This document shows positions 48,451 to 56,809 of a DNA stretch of 64,000 nucleotides, piece after piece. Below the pieces are notes generated by a model. It saw only the letters and a list, made by a program, of their open reading frames with translations, was not told the DNA's origin and did not search any database. Source of the DNA: Acetobacter vaccinii. Lineage in GTDB: Bacteria; Pseudomonadota; Alphaproteobacteria; Acetobacterales; Acetobacteraceae. Positions within the stretch are counted from its first letter, which is position 1; each line of letters begins with the position of its first letter. The DNA lies in assembly GCF_008365315.1 (NCBI RefSeq), contig NZ_CP043506.1, positions 186,001 through 250,000 on the forward strand, read 5' to 3'. The position numbers and the translations under genes are program-made.

Positions 48451-49569
48451 GTGAAAATTCTCGAAGTCACCAACACCGACTTCGCACTGGCGCATTTTGT
48501 GCTCCCGCTGATGCGCGCACTCAAGGCAAACGGGCATGATGTGGTTGGGGTCTGTGCAGATGGCCCCTTGCTGGCACAGGCCCGCGGGGAAGGCTTTCGG
48601 GTAGAAACACCCCCACTCGCCCGCAACTGGTCGCCCACCGTCCAAGTGCGTGCCCTAATTGCGCTGGTCAGGCTGATCCGGCGGGAGAAACCCGACCTGC
48701 TGCATGCCCACATGCCTATCAGCGGTATTCTCGCCCGGATTGCGGCCCGGATCTGCAACGTGCCCTGCATTGCCTATACCTGCCACGGGTTTTTGTTCAA
48801 TCAGCCTGCAACACCACTGCCCCGCCGCCTTCTGGCTTTGGTGCTGGAACTGATCTGCGGCCGCATGACCCATGTTTACATGACGGTATCACGCGAAGAA
48901 GCACAGGATGCCCGCCGCCTGCATATTCACCCAGCCCCCATAGCCATTGGCAACGGGCGGGACAGCCGTGTTTTCAAACCCGATGCCACCGCCCGCCTAC
49001 GGATACGGCAGGAGCTTGGCACGGCAGAGACAACGCCTGTCATCATCATTGTCTCACGCCTGGTGCATCACAAAGGGTATCTGGAACTACTGGAGGCCAT
49101 GACCCACGTTACAGCGGCTGAACTCTGGATTGTGGGGCAGCGCCTGCCCTCCGACCATGGGCTAGACCTGGCACCGGCACTCAGCAAGGCGCAGGCGGAT
49201 ATGGGTACACGGCTGAAATGTCTGGGCTATCGCACCGACATTCCCGCCCTGCTGGCCGCTGCGGATATTTTTACACTGCCCAGCCATTTTGAAGGCCTGC
49301 CCATGTCGGTTATCGAGGCCATGCTCTGCGGGCTCCCAGTGGTCAGCACCGATATCCGTGGGCCGCGTGAGCAAGTTGTGCCGGGGCAGACCGGGCTTGT
49401 TGTGCCTCCGGGCGCTCCCAAGCCTCTGGCGCAAGCCCTGAGCAGGCTTGTCCACGACCTGCCATCCGCACGGCAGATGGGAGACAGAGGGCGCACACGC
49501 GCCCTTGCTCTCTTTGAGGAAAATCAGATCCTGAACACAGTCGTCACCCTGCTCGAACGCCGGGGCTGA
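48451..49569 (+). CDS. GT4-family glycosyltransferase
   Basis: A GT-B fold glycosyltransferase of family GT4. N-terminal domain opens KILEVTNTDFALAHFVLPLM and contains LLHAHMPISGILARIAAR. The C-terminal nucleotide-sugar domain has IVSRLVHHKGYLELLEAM, FTLPSHFEGLPMSVIEAMLCGLPVV and the acidic E-x7-E motif. It starts at GTG 48451, 16 bases after the heparinase-like gene, and both may act on an envelope glycan. Acceptor unknown. Confidence 0.9.
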   Translation: MKILEVTNTDFALAHFVLPLMRALKANGHDVVGVCADGPLLAQARGEGFRVETPPLARNWSPTVQVRALIALVRLIRREKPDLLHAHMPISGILARIAARICNVPCIAYTCHGFLFNQPATPLPRRLLALVLELICGRMTHVYMTVSREEAQDARRLHIHPAPIAIGNGRDSRVFKPDATARLRIRQELGTAETTPVIIIVSRLVHHKGYLELLEAMTHVTAAELWIVGQRLPSDHGLDLAPALSKAQADMGTRLKCLGYRTDIPALLAAADIFTLPSHFEGLPMSVIEAMLCGLPVVSTDIRGPREQVVPGQTGLVVPPGAPKPLAQALSRLVHDLPSARQMGDRGRTRALALFEENQILNTVVTLLERRG

Positions 49570-49587
49570 CTGGCAAGCCGTGTTGCG

Positions 49588-50085
49588 TCAGGGGGTGCCC
49601 GTAGCCGCAGGTGCTGCGGGGGTAGCGGGAGCCTCCACAGGCTTGAGCAGGCGGATGGTCAGCCGCGATGGTGAGGCCGCAAGACGGCCACCGGTGCGGC
49701 TTTCATCCAGACGGATACGCACGCCATCATCATTTTCCATCAGCGAGCCGGAAACACCCCGGCCTATCGTGGCCTCGCCCGACAAGGCCCAGTAGGTGCC
49801 GGGAAAGTCCTCAATCCTCTGGAGATTGTAGACCTTGCCGATACTCTTGCCGGACGAAAAACCAACAGCAGCGGCCGAAGCCCCCGCCACTTCAAAAGGA
49901 TACTGGCGACCGCCGTAGGTCAGCACCCCATGGCCCCATGTGTAGCCAAGCCCCAGACTGGCAGAGCTTGATACAAATGTGACCTCCGCCGTCACAGGGC
50001 CAAGCACGGGCTCGGCCCATGCAGGCATGGACCATACCCCACACAAGGTCATGGTCACGGCAAAACGGCAGGATGCTGAACGCAT
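49588..50085 (-). CDS. Exported protein of unknown function
   Basis: A 165-residue protein with signal peptide ending PAWAEP. The mature part is beta-rich with GYTWGHGVLTYGGRQYPFEV, GKVYNLQRIEDFPGTYWALSGEATIGRG and GVRIRLDESRTGGRL, and an Ala/Pro tail. I recognise no characterised family. ATG 50085 gives a proper signal peptide; the frame is open further upstream. Confidence 0.7.
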   Translation of the reverse strand: MRSASCRFAVTMTLCGVWSMPAWAEPVLGPVTAEVTFVSSSASLGLGYTWGHGVLTYGGRQYPFEVAGASAAAVGFSSGKSIGKVYNLQRIEDFPGTYWALSGEATIGRGVSGSLMENDDGVRIRLDESRTGGRLAASPSRLTIRLLKPVEAPATPAAPAATGTP

Positions 50086-50253
50086 CAGGTACGCTCCCTG
50101 TAACAGCAGGCAAAAACGAAGCTGACTGCACAGGCCGGAAGAAAACCGCCAACCTGACAAGACAGATGCCATTTTGTTGTTATCGGCCCAAGGATGGCAT
50201 ACGCGCCACCCTCTGCAAAGCCCTTTCCTGAAAGGGGACTGACACAAGACGCG

Positions 50254-50928
50254 TTACCCCAGCCAGAGTGGTTCTTTCAATTTCCCGACAAATTCGGCGT
50301 GGCGGGCCAGTTCCTCGGCAGTGGGTGTCACGCGCACAACCGTGCGTGTGACCGGGGCATCGTAGGTTACAATCTGGGCCGGGCCACCATCGGCAACCAG
50401 ACCCAAGCCATGCTGGCGGCCGCCCATCAGCTCAACATACACCTCGGCCAGCAGGGTGCAGTCCAACAGGGCGTTGTGGGTGGTACGGGCGGACAGATCT
50501 ATGCCAAAGCGGCGGCACAAAGCATCCAGACTGTTGGGCATGCCGGGAAAGCGCGTGCGCGCCATGTCCAGCGTGTCCACCATGCGGCCCATATCCAGCG
50601 GCTTGTAGCCTGCCCGGCGCAGTTCGGCATTGAGAAAGCCAAAGTCAAAGCGGGCATTATGGGCAATGAGTTGGTCATCCCCGATAAAGGCCAGAAAGCG
50701 CTCCACCTCATCCGCAAACTTGGGCTTACCCTGCAAATCAGCCTGCGTGAAGCCATGGACGCGTGTGGCCTCCTCAGGCACATCCCGCTCCGGGTCCAGC
50801 ACGACATGGAACTTATTGCCTGTTGGCAGGTCACCCACCAGTTCCAGCGCCGCAATTTCGATCACGCGGTCACCTGTCGCGGGGTCCAGCCCTGTGGTTT
50901 CCGTATCAAACAGGACTGAGCGTTTCAT
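50254..50928 (-). CDS. dnaQ: DNA polymerase III epsilon subunit (3'-5' exonuclease)
   Basis: Proofreading subunit of Pol III. DEDDh exonuclease motifs: FDTETTGLD (Exo I), LIAHNARFDFGFL (Exo II) and the HNALLDCTLLAEVY Exo III with catalytic His-Asp. The short C-terminal region is typical. 224 residues. Its start overlaps the coaE stop by four bases. Confidence 0.96.
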   Translation of the reverse strand: MKRSVLFDTETTGLDPATGDRVIEIAALELVGDLPTGNKFHVVLDPERDVPEEATRVHGFTQADLQGKPKFADEVERFLAFIGDDQLIAHNARFDFGFLNAELRRAGYKPLDMGRMVDTLDMARTRFPGMPNSLDALCRRFGIDLSARTTHNALLDCTLLAEVYVELMGGRQHGLGLVADGGPAQIVTYDAPVTRTVVRVTPTAEELARHAEFVGKLKEPLWLG

Positions 50929-51512
50929 GCCTGCAAACTCCTTAACACCTGGCGCGCCTGCCGCCGTGTTTCATACAAAGACCCGCCCGTTTGCAATACA
51001 CGATCAGCCCTGAGCCTGCGCCGGGCATCGGGCATCTGGCGGGCTATCAGCCTGCGGGCCTCGGGTGCTGGCATGCCCCGCCGGGCTGCCACCCGGCGGG
51101 CCTGTACCCAGCGCGGGGCCGACACGACCAGCACACGGTCGCACAGCTTCTGCCCCCCGGTTTCAAACAGCAGAGGAATATCCAGCACGACCCACCGCGT
51201 GCCCGCCCGCCGCTGCCGGGACAGAAAACGCGCGCGGGCAGCCCGAACCTGCGGATGGATGATAGCTTCCAGCTTACGCAAAAGGGCTGGATTTGCTGTT
51301 ACGGCCTGCCGCAAGACAGCACGGTCCAGACTGCCATCACGCACCACGCCTGGCACAAGCCGCTCCATGGCCGACAGTACCGGGCCAGGGCTGGACTGTA
51401 GCCGCAGCACTTCGGCATCCGCATCAAACACAGGCAGGCCAGCACGGCGGAACAATGCCGCGACCGTGCTTTTACCCATGCCCATGCCGCCTGTCAGGCC
51501 CAGCACCTTCAT
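50925..51512 (-). CDS. coaE: Dephospho-CoA kinase
   Basis: Last step of CoA synthesis. P-loop LTGGMGMGKSTVAALF, then DADAEVLRL and the LID-like RRGMPAPEARRLIARQ. 195 residues from ATG 51512 (GGAGA upstream). Confidence 0.95.
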   Translation of the reverse strand: MKVLGLTGGMGMGKSTVAALFRRAGLPVFDADAEVLRLQSSPGPVLSAMERLVPGVVRDGSLDRAVLRQAVTANPALLRKLEAIIHPQVRAARARFLSRQRRAGTRWVVLDIPLLFETGGQKLCDRVLVVSAPRWVQARRVAARRGMPAPEARRLIARQMPDARRRLRADRVLQTGGSLYETRRQARQVLRSLQA

Positions 51513-51539
51513 GCGGGTCTCCGGCAAAGCAGGCCGGAC

Positions 51540-52439
51540 TTAACTGCGGCCACCACGCAGCACGTAGTCACGCGTGGCGTCATCCACCTCGGGGTTGACA
51601 CCAAACCATTCCAAAAACCCAAGCCGTGCCTGATGCAACAGCATGCCAAGGCCGCCCAGCGTTTGCAGCCCCTGCCGTTCGGCCTCAGCCAGCAACGGCG
51701 TTTTGCGCGGCACGTAGACAATGTCAGCGACCACAAGCCCGCGCCCTGCGGCCTTAAGAGACGGGCAGAACGCCGGATCAGGCCCGCCCTCCATACCCAG
51801 TGATGTCGTGTTGACCAGCAGGTCGTAAGCCCCAAGAGCTTTCTCCCAATCCTCCCACGGGCAAACCCCAAGCCCCGGCAGGGCCTCGACAAGCGCATCG
51901 GCCCTGTCGCGCGTGCGGTTGGTCACACTCACACGCATGCCAGTCGCCTGCAGGGCAGCCGCGATGGAACGCGCAGCCCCCCCAGCCCCCAGCAGCAGGG
52001 CATGCGGCTGCGCCAGACCACCGTGCCTGTCCAGACGCGCCAGCTTGAGACCTTCCGCCTTCAGGCTGGCGACAAAACCATCGCCATCGGTTGAGAGACC
52101 ACGGATGCTCCCATCTGCCTCAAACACCAGCGTGTTGACCGCGCCTGCACGACGCGCGGATTCGTCCAGCACATCGGCAATCCGATAGGCTGCCTCCTTA
52201 TGCGGGATGGTCACATTAGCCCCCCGGAAACCAGCCGCTTTCAGCCCCTGTACGGCGGTAGCAAAGTCCTCCGGTTTGACGGGCAGCGGCACATAGGCGC
52301 CATCCACCCCATAACGCCGCAGCCAGTAATTATGCAGCAGGGGTGAGCGGGAGTGGCCAACCGGCCAGCCCAGCACCCCCGCAAGCCGTGCGCGGCCCGT
52401 AATACGCTGCTCTGCCTGGGTCAGTGCCGGGGCTTTCAT
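51540..52439 (-). CDS. aroE: Shikimate dehydrogenase
   Basis: NADPH-dependent reduction of 3-dehydroshikimate in aromatic amino acid synthesis. GVLGWPVGHSRSPLLHNYW, ANVTIPHKEAAY (catalytic Lys) and the LLGAGGAARSI Rossmann loop are present. The ATG at 52439 overlaps the preceding gene's stop by four bases and has GGAGAA six bases upstream. 299 residues. Confidence 0.96.
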   Translation of the reverse strand: MKAPALTQAEQRITGRARLAGVLGWPVGHSRSPLLHNYWLRRYGVDGAYVPLPVKPEDFATAVQGLKAAGFRGANVTIPHKEAAYRIADVLDESARRAGAVNTLVFEADGSIRGLSTDGDGFVASLKAEGLKLARLDRHGGLAQPHALLLGAGGAARSIAAALQATGMRVSVTNRTRDRADALVEALPGLGVCPWEDWEKALGAYDLLVNTTSLGMEGGPDPAFCPSLKAAGRGLVVADIVYVPRKTPLLAEAERQGLQTLGGLGMLLHQARLGFLEWFGVNPEVDDATRDYVLRGGRS

Positions 52440-53194
52440 GGCTGTTCTCCATACACGTGGCAGAACTGCTGCCAGGCGGCAGGCAGCAGTCGGGCCAGAC
52501 GTTGCGCCCATTCTGCCTGCCCTGCCGGGGTGGCTATCAGGTCCTGGCGGATTTCAATTTCCAGATACGGTAAGCCTCGCTTTTCGGCATGGAGCGGCAC
52601 CGTGTAGTCGGATGTATCGGTCAGGGCGTAGGGTTCATTATCGCCCACCGTCAGCCCCTCGGCACGCAGCAGGTCGAGCATGATCTGCGCCAGCCGGGAA
52701 TCGCGATTGTGCAAAATACCCGCCTGCCATGGTCGTGCCTTACCACGCATGGAGGGCGTAAAGCTGTGCAGCGCCACAAGCACCGTTGGCCTGTTCTGAG
52801 CCTGCCGCTCGTCCAGCGCTCGGGCAATACGGGCATGATACGGGTGCAGGATAACCTGCTGCCGCCAGGCCACCTGCTGGTCGGACAGGTCGTGGTTGCC
52901 GGGCACCGGTGTTTCATCACTCACCCGCACGATCGAGGTCGGGTGGCCGGGGGCACGGTTGCAGTCAATGACAAGGCGGGAATAGATCTGTTCTATCAGC
53001 ACGGCGGGCAACAGCTCCGCCAGTGCCCGCCCCATGCCATCGATCCCAATGTCCCAGCCGATATGGCGCGCCCGTTCGGCCTCGCTCAGCCCCAGCCCTG
53101 CCAGATCAGGCGGTATGGCCTGCCCCGCATGGTCACTGACCAGCAGAAAGGGGCCACCCCCGTCCCTGCCATGCACGACAAAGCTGTCCGCCAT
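52436..53194 (-). CDS. N-formylglutamate amidohydrolase-family protein
   Basis: A 252-residue hydrolase-like protein of the HutG/N-formylglutamate amidohydrolase family. Conserved segments: LLVSDHAGQAIPP, HIGWDIGIDGMG, LVIDCNRAPG, LVALHSFTPSMRG and PLHAEKRGLPYLEIEIRQDL. No histidine-utilisation genes are nearby, so the substrate is open. It leads the aroE-coaE-dnaQ run. Confidence 0.9.
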   Translation of the reverse strand: MADSFVVHGRDGGGPFLLVSDHAGQAIPPDLAGLGLSEAERARHIGWDIGIDGMGRALAELLPAVLIEQIYSRLVIDCNRAPGHPTSIVRVSDETPVPGNHDLSDQQVAWRQQVILHPYHARIARALDERQAQNRPTVLVALHSFTPSMRGKARPWQAGILHNRDSRLAQIMLDLLRAEGLTVGDNEPYALTDTSDYTVPLHAEKRGLPYLEIEIRQDLIATPAGQAEWAQRLARLLPAAWQQFCHVYGEQP

Positions 53195-53232
53195 ATCCTC
53201 TCCCTTCCCTACCCCGTGCCGCCTGCCTGATA

Positions 53233-53547
53233 TCAGGCGAGGGCAGACACAATAACCGTTGCCACACCGGCTTCGGCGCGCACTCGGCCAGCATCGTCAC
53301 CGCCAAGCCCTTCGGCGTCCAGCCCGCTGCCATCCAGCCCGTAAACCAGATAGGCGGTGTCGGCACCGTCCAGAGCTTCCTCCCCGCCAATATCGTAACG
53401 GCGGGCGGCCACGTATTCCGGCCCACGCATTTTTTCTTCCATGCGGCGGACAGCGACCACGGGGCTTTCCGCCCGGATCACTTCCAGCAGCACATTGGCG
53501 CCCGGATCAATCACACCAAAGGTCTTAAGGTCGTGTGGTGTTGTCAT
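53233..53547 (-). CDS. Small protein of unknown function
   Basis: A 104-residue acidic soluble protein (MTTPHDLKTFGVIDPG..., Gly/Asp-rich C-terminal half). No family recognised. GGGGAG lies upstream of the ATG at 53547. It reads toward the N-formylglutamate amidohydrolase-like gene 38 bases away and could be the first gene of that operon. Confidence 0.62.
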   Translation of the reverse strand: MTTPHDLKTFGVIDPGANVLLEVIRAESPVVAVRRMEEKMRGPEYVAARRYDIGGEEALDGADTAYLVYGLDGSGLDAEGLGGDDAGRVRAEAGVATVIVSALA

Positions 53548-53698
53548 GGTTCATGAACTCCCCGAATTACACACCGACTTTTAAGCAGAGAAACGCCCGC
53601 TGGGCCAGCGCCCACCCGACCACGAGGCCGTGGGTTGCCCGCAGGCGCGGCCCACCCGGCACGGGTTTGGGGTTTGCACGTGGCGCGCAGCCCCGGTA

Positions 53699-53717
53699 GG
53701 GTGCGGACTTTGCACCC
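53699..53717. repeat. Small hairpin upstream of argH
   Basis: GGGTGC (53699-53704) pairs with GCACCC (53712-53717) around seven bases. It lies about 90 bases before the argH start, possibly in its 5' untranslated region. Too small to assign a function. Confidence 0.35.
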
Positions 53718-53803
53718 GCGCCGTGACAGTATAAATCCGGCGCACATCAGGGCATGATGCCATGCCACCACCACGCAGCAAAGAACGGACCAGGCGCAGA
53801 GTG

Positions 53804-55240
53804 ATGTCTCCGAACAGCCAGAACACCACGGAAAAAGCCAGCACGGACAACGCCAACGCCCAGTGGGGTGGGCGCTTCGCCGGTGGGCCGTCGGAGATCA
53901 TGCAGGCCATCAATGCCTCCATCAGCTTTGACAAGGCGCTGTGGCGGCAGGATATTCGCGGGTCTTTGGCACACGCGGCCATGCTGGCGCATGTTGGCAT
54001 CATCTCCAGCAGTGACGAAACCGCCATCCGTGACGGGCTGACCGGCATCGGGGCCGAGATCGAGGCTGGCACCTTTACCTTTTCCGAGGCGCTGGAAGAT
54101 ATTCACATGAATATCGAAGCCCGCCTGTCCGAACGGATTGGCGAGGCAGGTAAGCGCCTGCACACCGGTCGTTCCCGCAATGACCAGGTTGCAACCGACT
54201 TCCGCCTGTGGGTGCGTGACGCCATTGACGGACTGGACCAGCAGGCTGCATCGCTCATGCGCGCTCTGGCCCTGCGGGCTCAGGAGCATGCGGCAGACCC
54301 CATGCCCGGCTTTACCCACCTGCAGACAGCCCAGCCCGTCACCTTTGGCCACCACCTGATGGCTTATGTTGAAATGCTGGCCCGTGACCGTGGCCGCCTG
54401 GCGGACACCCGCCGCCGCCTGAACGAATGCCCTCTGGGGTCAGCCGCCCTGGCGGGCACCTCCTTCCCCATCGACCGGGCCATGACTGCCCAGACCCTGG
54501 GGTTTGACCGGCCGACCGCCAACTCGCTCGACGCCGTATCCGACCGCGATTTCGCGCTTGAATACCTGTCTGCCCTGTCCATTATGGCCATGCACCTGTC
54601 GCGGCTGGCGGAAGAAATCGTTATCTGGTGTTCTTCCCCCTTCTCTTTCATACGGCTGTCGGACGCGTTTACAACGGGTTCCTCCATCATGCCGCAAAAG
54701 CGCAACCCCGATGCGGCGGAGCTGATCCGCGCCAAGACAGGCCGTATTACCGGCAGTCTGGTCGGGCTGCTGACAGTCATGAAAGGGCTGCCCCTGGCCT
54801 ATGCCAAGGACATGCAGGAAGACAAAGAACCCGTTTTTGCCGCAACCGACGCCGCTGCCCTCAGCCTTGCGGCCATGGACGGCATGGTGCGCGACATGCA
54901 GGCCAACACAGCGCAGATGCGCGCCCTGGCCGGGTCTGGCTATTCCACCGCGACCGATATTGCGGACTGGCTGGTACGTGTTCTCAAGGTGCCGTTCCGC
55001 ACGGCCCACCACGTGACCGGCCGCCTTGTCGCCAAGGCTGAAGAAAAGAACATCGGCCTGGCCGAGCTGACACTGGAAGACATGCAGGCTGAAGAGCCCG
55101 GCATTACGCCAGACATCTACTCAGTCCTGACGGTTGATGCCTCCATTGCCTCGCGCACCAGCCTGGGTGGCACGGCAGCGGACAATGTGCGGGCGCAGGC
55201 ACAACGCTGGCTGGCCACGCTTGCGGATACGCAGGCATGA
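53804..55240 (+). CDS. argH: Argininosuccinate lyase
   Basis: Last step of arginine synthesis. The N-terminal [37 protein letters not shown], and the fumarase/aspartase superfamily signature [15 protein letters not shown] are intact. 478 residues from ATG 53804. The lipoprotein gene overlaps its stop. Confidence 0.97.
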   Translation: MSPNSQNTTEKASTDNANAQWGGRFAGGPSEIMQAINASISFDKALWRQDIRGSLAHAAMLAHVGIISSSDETAIRDGLTGIGAEIEAGTFTFSEALEDIHMNIEARLSERIGEAGKRLHTGRSRNDQVATDFRLWVRDAIDGLDQQAASLMRALALRAQEHAADPMPGFTHLQTAQPVTFGHHLMAYVEMLARDRGRLADTRRRLNECPLGSAALAGTSFPIDRAMTAQTLGFDRPTANSLDAVSDRDFALEYLSALSIMAMHLSRLAEEIVIWCSSPFSFIRLSDAFTTGSSIMPQKRNPDAAELIRAKTGRITGSLVGLLTVMKGLPLAYAKDMQEDKEPVFAATDAAALSLAAMDGMVRDMQANTAQMRALAGSGYSTATDIADWLVRVLKVPFRTAHHVTGRLVAKAEEKNIGLAELTLEDMQAEEPGITPDIYSVLTVDASIASRTSLGGTAADNVRAQAQRWLATLADTQA

Positions 55241-55380
55241 CCCCGCGCCTGCTCTGCGGGCTTGGTCTGGCCACCCTGCTGCTGCTGCCCCTGGCAGCCT
55301 GCGGCAAAAAAAGCCCGCCACACCCGCCCGGCCCATCCAGCCAGATTACCTACCCACGGACCTACCCGCCGGATGATTGA
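55237..55380 (+). CDS. lptM: LptM-like small lipoprotein
   Basis: A 47-residue lipoprotein with lipobox LAAC followed by [11 protein letters not shown] and a Tyr/Pro tail. The C-G-K-K-x-P-P start and the position between argH and lysA match LptM (YifL) lipoproteins, which help mature the LptD outer-membrane LPS translocon. Overlaps argH by four bases (ATGA). Confidence 0.8.
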   Translation: MTPRLLCGLGLATLLLLPLAACGKKSPPHPPGPSSQITYPRTYPPDD

Positions 55381-55465
55381 TCCGGGCAGGCTCCCACCTC
55401 TGCCACCACGATAAGCCCCACGCTTTTCCCTCCCTGCCCGCTTTATTTCAGGTCCTGCTCACCCA

Positions 55466-56809
55466 ATGGCTGACACTGCCCCCCCTACCGACGCCGATCC
55501 CACACTGGCAGAACTGCTGGCCACCCACCCCCACCTCCAGACCGACCCTACCTGTGGGCTGGTGTTTGAAGGGGTTGCCCTTAATGCCATTGCCGATGCC
55601 GTAGGCACCCCCTGCTGGGTTATGGGGGCTGGCACCCTGCGGCACCGGCTGCGCCGGATGCAGGCCGCCATGCAGGCCGCGGGGCTGAATGTGGGCATCC
55701 ATTACGCCGTCAAAGCCAACGACCACACTGCCGTGCTGTCCCTGATCGGGGAAGAAGGGCACGGGGCGGATATTGTCAGCGGGGGTGAGTTGGCCCGGAC
55801 TCAAAGAGCCGGTATTGCAGCCGGGCGTGTTGTCTTTTCCGGCGTTGGCAAGACCGATGCCGAGCTTGAGCAGGCCATCAGCCTTGGCGTTGGGCAGATC
55901 AACGTGGAAAGTGCTGAAGAGCTGGCAATCATTTCCGCCATTGCTTCACGCCTGGGGCGGACAGCCAAGGTCGCACTCCGGGTCAACCCCGATGTGGACG
56001 CCAAGACCCACGCCAAGATTACAACCGGACTGGCTGCCAACAAATTTGGCATTCCCTTTGCCGATGCCGCAGCCCTGTACGCTCATGCCGCCAGCCTGCC
56101 GGGCGTTCAGCCTGTCGGCTTTGCCACCCATATTGGCAGCCAGATCCTGACTGCAGCCCCTTACCGCGCCGCATACGCCCGTGTTGCCACGCTGGTACGC
56201 AGCGTGCGCGACAGCGGCCTGAGCGTCGAAGTCGTAGACTGTGGCGGTGGGCTTGGCATTTCCTACCGCACCGAGGCCGAAGGCCAGCCCGAAGCTCTGG
56301 CAGGTGCCATCCGTGCGGAACTTGGCGACCTTGGCGTGCGTCTGGCGATCGAACCCGGCCGCTGGCTGGCCGGACCTGCGGGAGTGCTGCTGAGCAGCGT
56401 CATCCTGCGCAAGGAGCAGGGCATGGCCGCCCCATTCCTGGTGCTGGACAGCGCCATGAACGAACTGCTGCGCCCCAGCATGTATGATGCCTGGCACGGT
56501 ATTCTCCCCCTGGCTCCGCAGGCGTTCAGCCAGCCAACGGAACTGGCCCATGTTGTCGGCCCCGTGTGTGAAAGTGGGGACACCTTTGCGCGTGACCGCC
56601 TGCTGCCCCGACTGGAACGTGGTGCCCGGGTGGCCATACTGGACACCGGTGCCTACGGGTCTGTCATGAGTTCGACCTACAACAGTCGCCCTCTGGCCGC
56701 GCAGGTTCTGGTTGAAGACGGACGCTGGAAGGTGATACGCCACAGACAGACAGTGGAGGAACTGTGGCAGGATGAAACAATGCCTTCCCACCTTGCCGGA
56801 CACGCATGA
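55466..56809 (+). CDS. lysA: Diaminopimelate decarboxylase
   Basis: PLP enzyme making lysine from meso-DAP. PLP lysine K83 in HYAVKAND, the GGGLGISY phosphate-binding loop, HIGSQI, and the substrate/dimer segment CESGDTFARDR are present. 447 residues. Confidence 0.97.
   Translation: MADTAPPTDADPTLAELLATHPHLQTDPTCGLVFEGVALNAIADAVGTPCWVMGAGTLRHRLRRMQAAMQAAGLNVGIHYAVKANDHTAVLSLIGEEGHGADIVSGGELARTQRAGIAAGRVVFSGVGKTDAELEQAISLGVGQINVESAEELAIISAIASRLGRTAKVALRVNPDVDAKTHAKITTGLAANKFGIPFADAAALYAHAASLPGVQPVGFATHIGSQILTAAPYRAAYARVATLVRSVRDSGLSVEVVDCGGGLGISYRTEAEGQPEALAGAIRAELGDLGVRLAIEPGRWLAGPAGVLLSSVILRKEQGMAAPFLVLDSAMNELLRPSMYDAWHGILPLAPQAFSQPTELAHVVGPVCESGDTFARDRLLPRLERGARVAILDTGAYGSVMSSTYNSRPLAAQVLVEDGRWKVIRHRQTVEELWQDETMPSHLAGHA

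Noticed and set aside
49588..50085. Assignment of the exported unknown to the EipA (DUF1134) family
   Set aside because: A superficial likeness of GLGYTWGHG only; the diagnostic EipA segments are missing.
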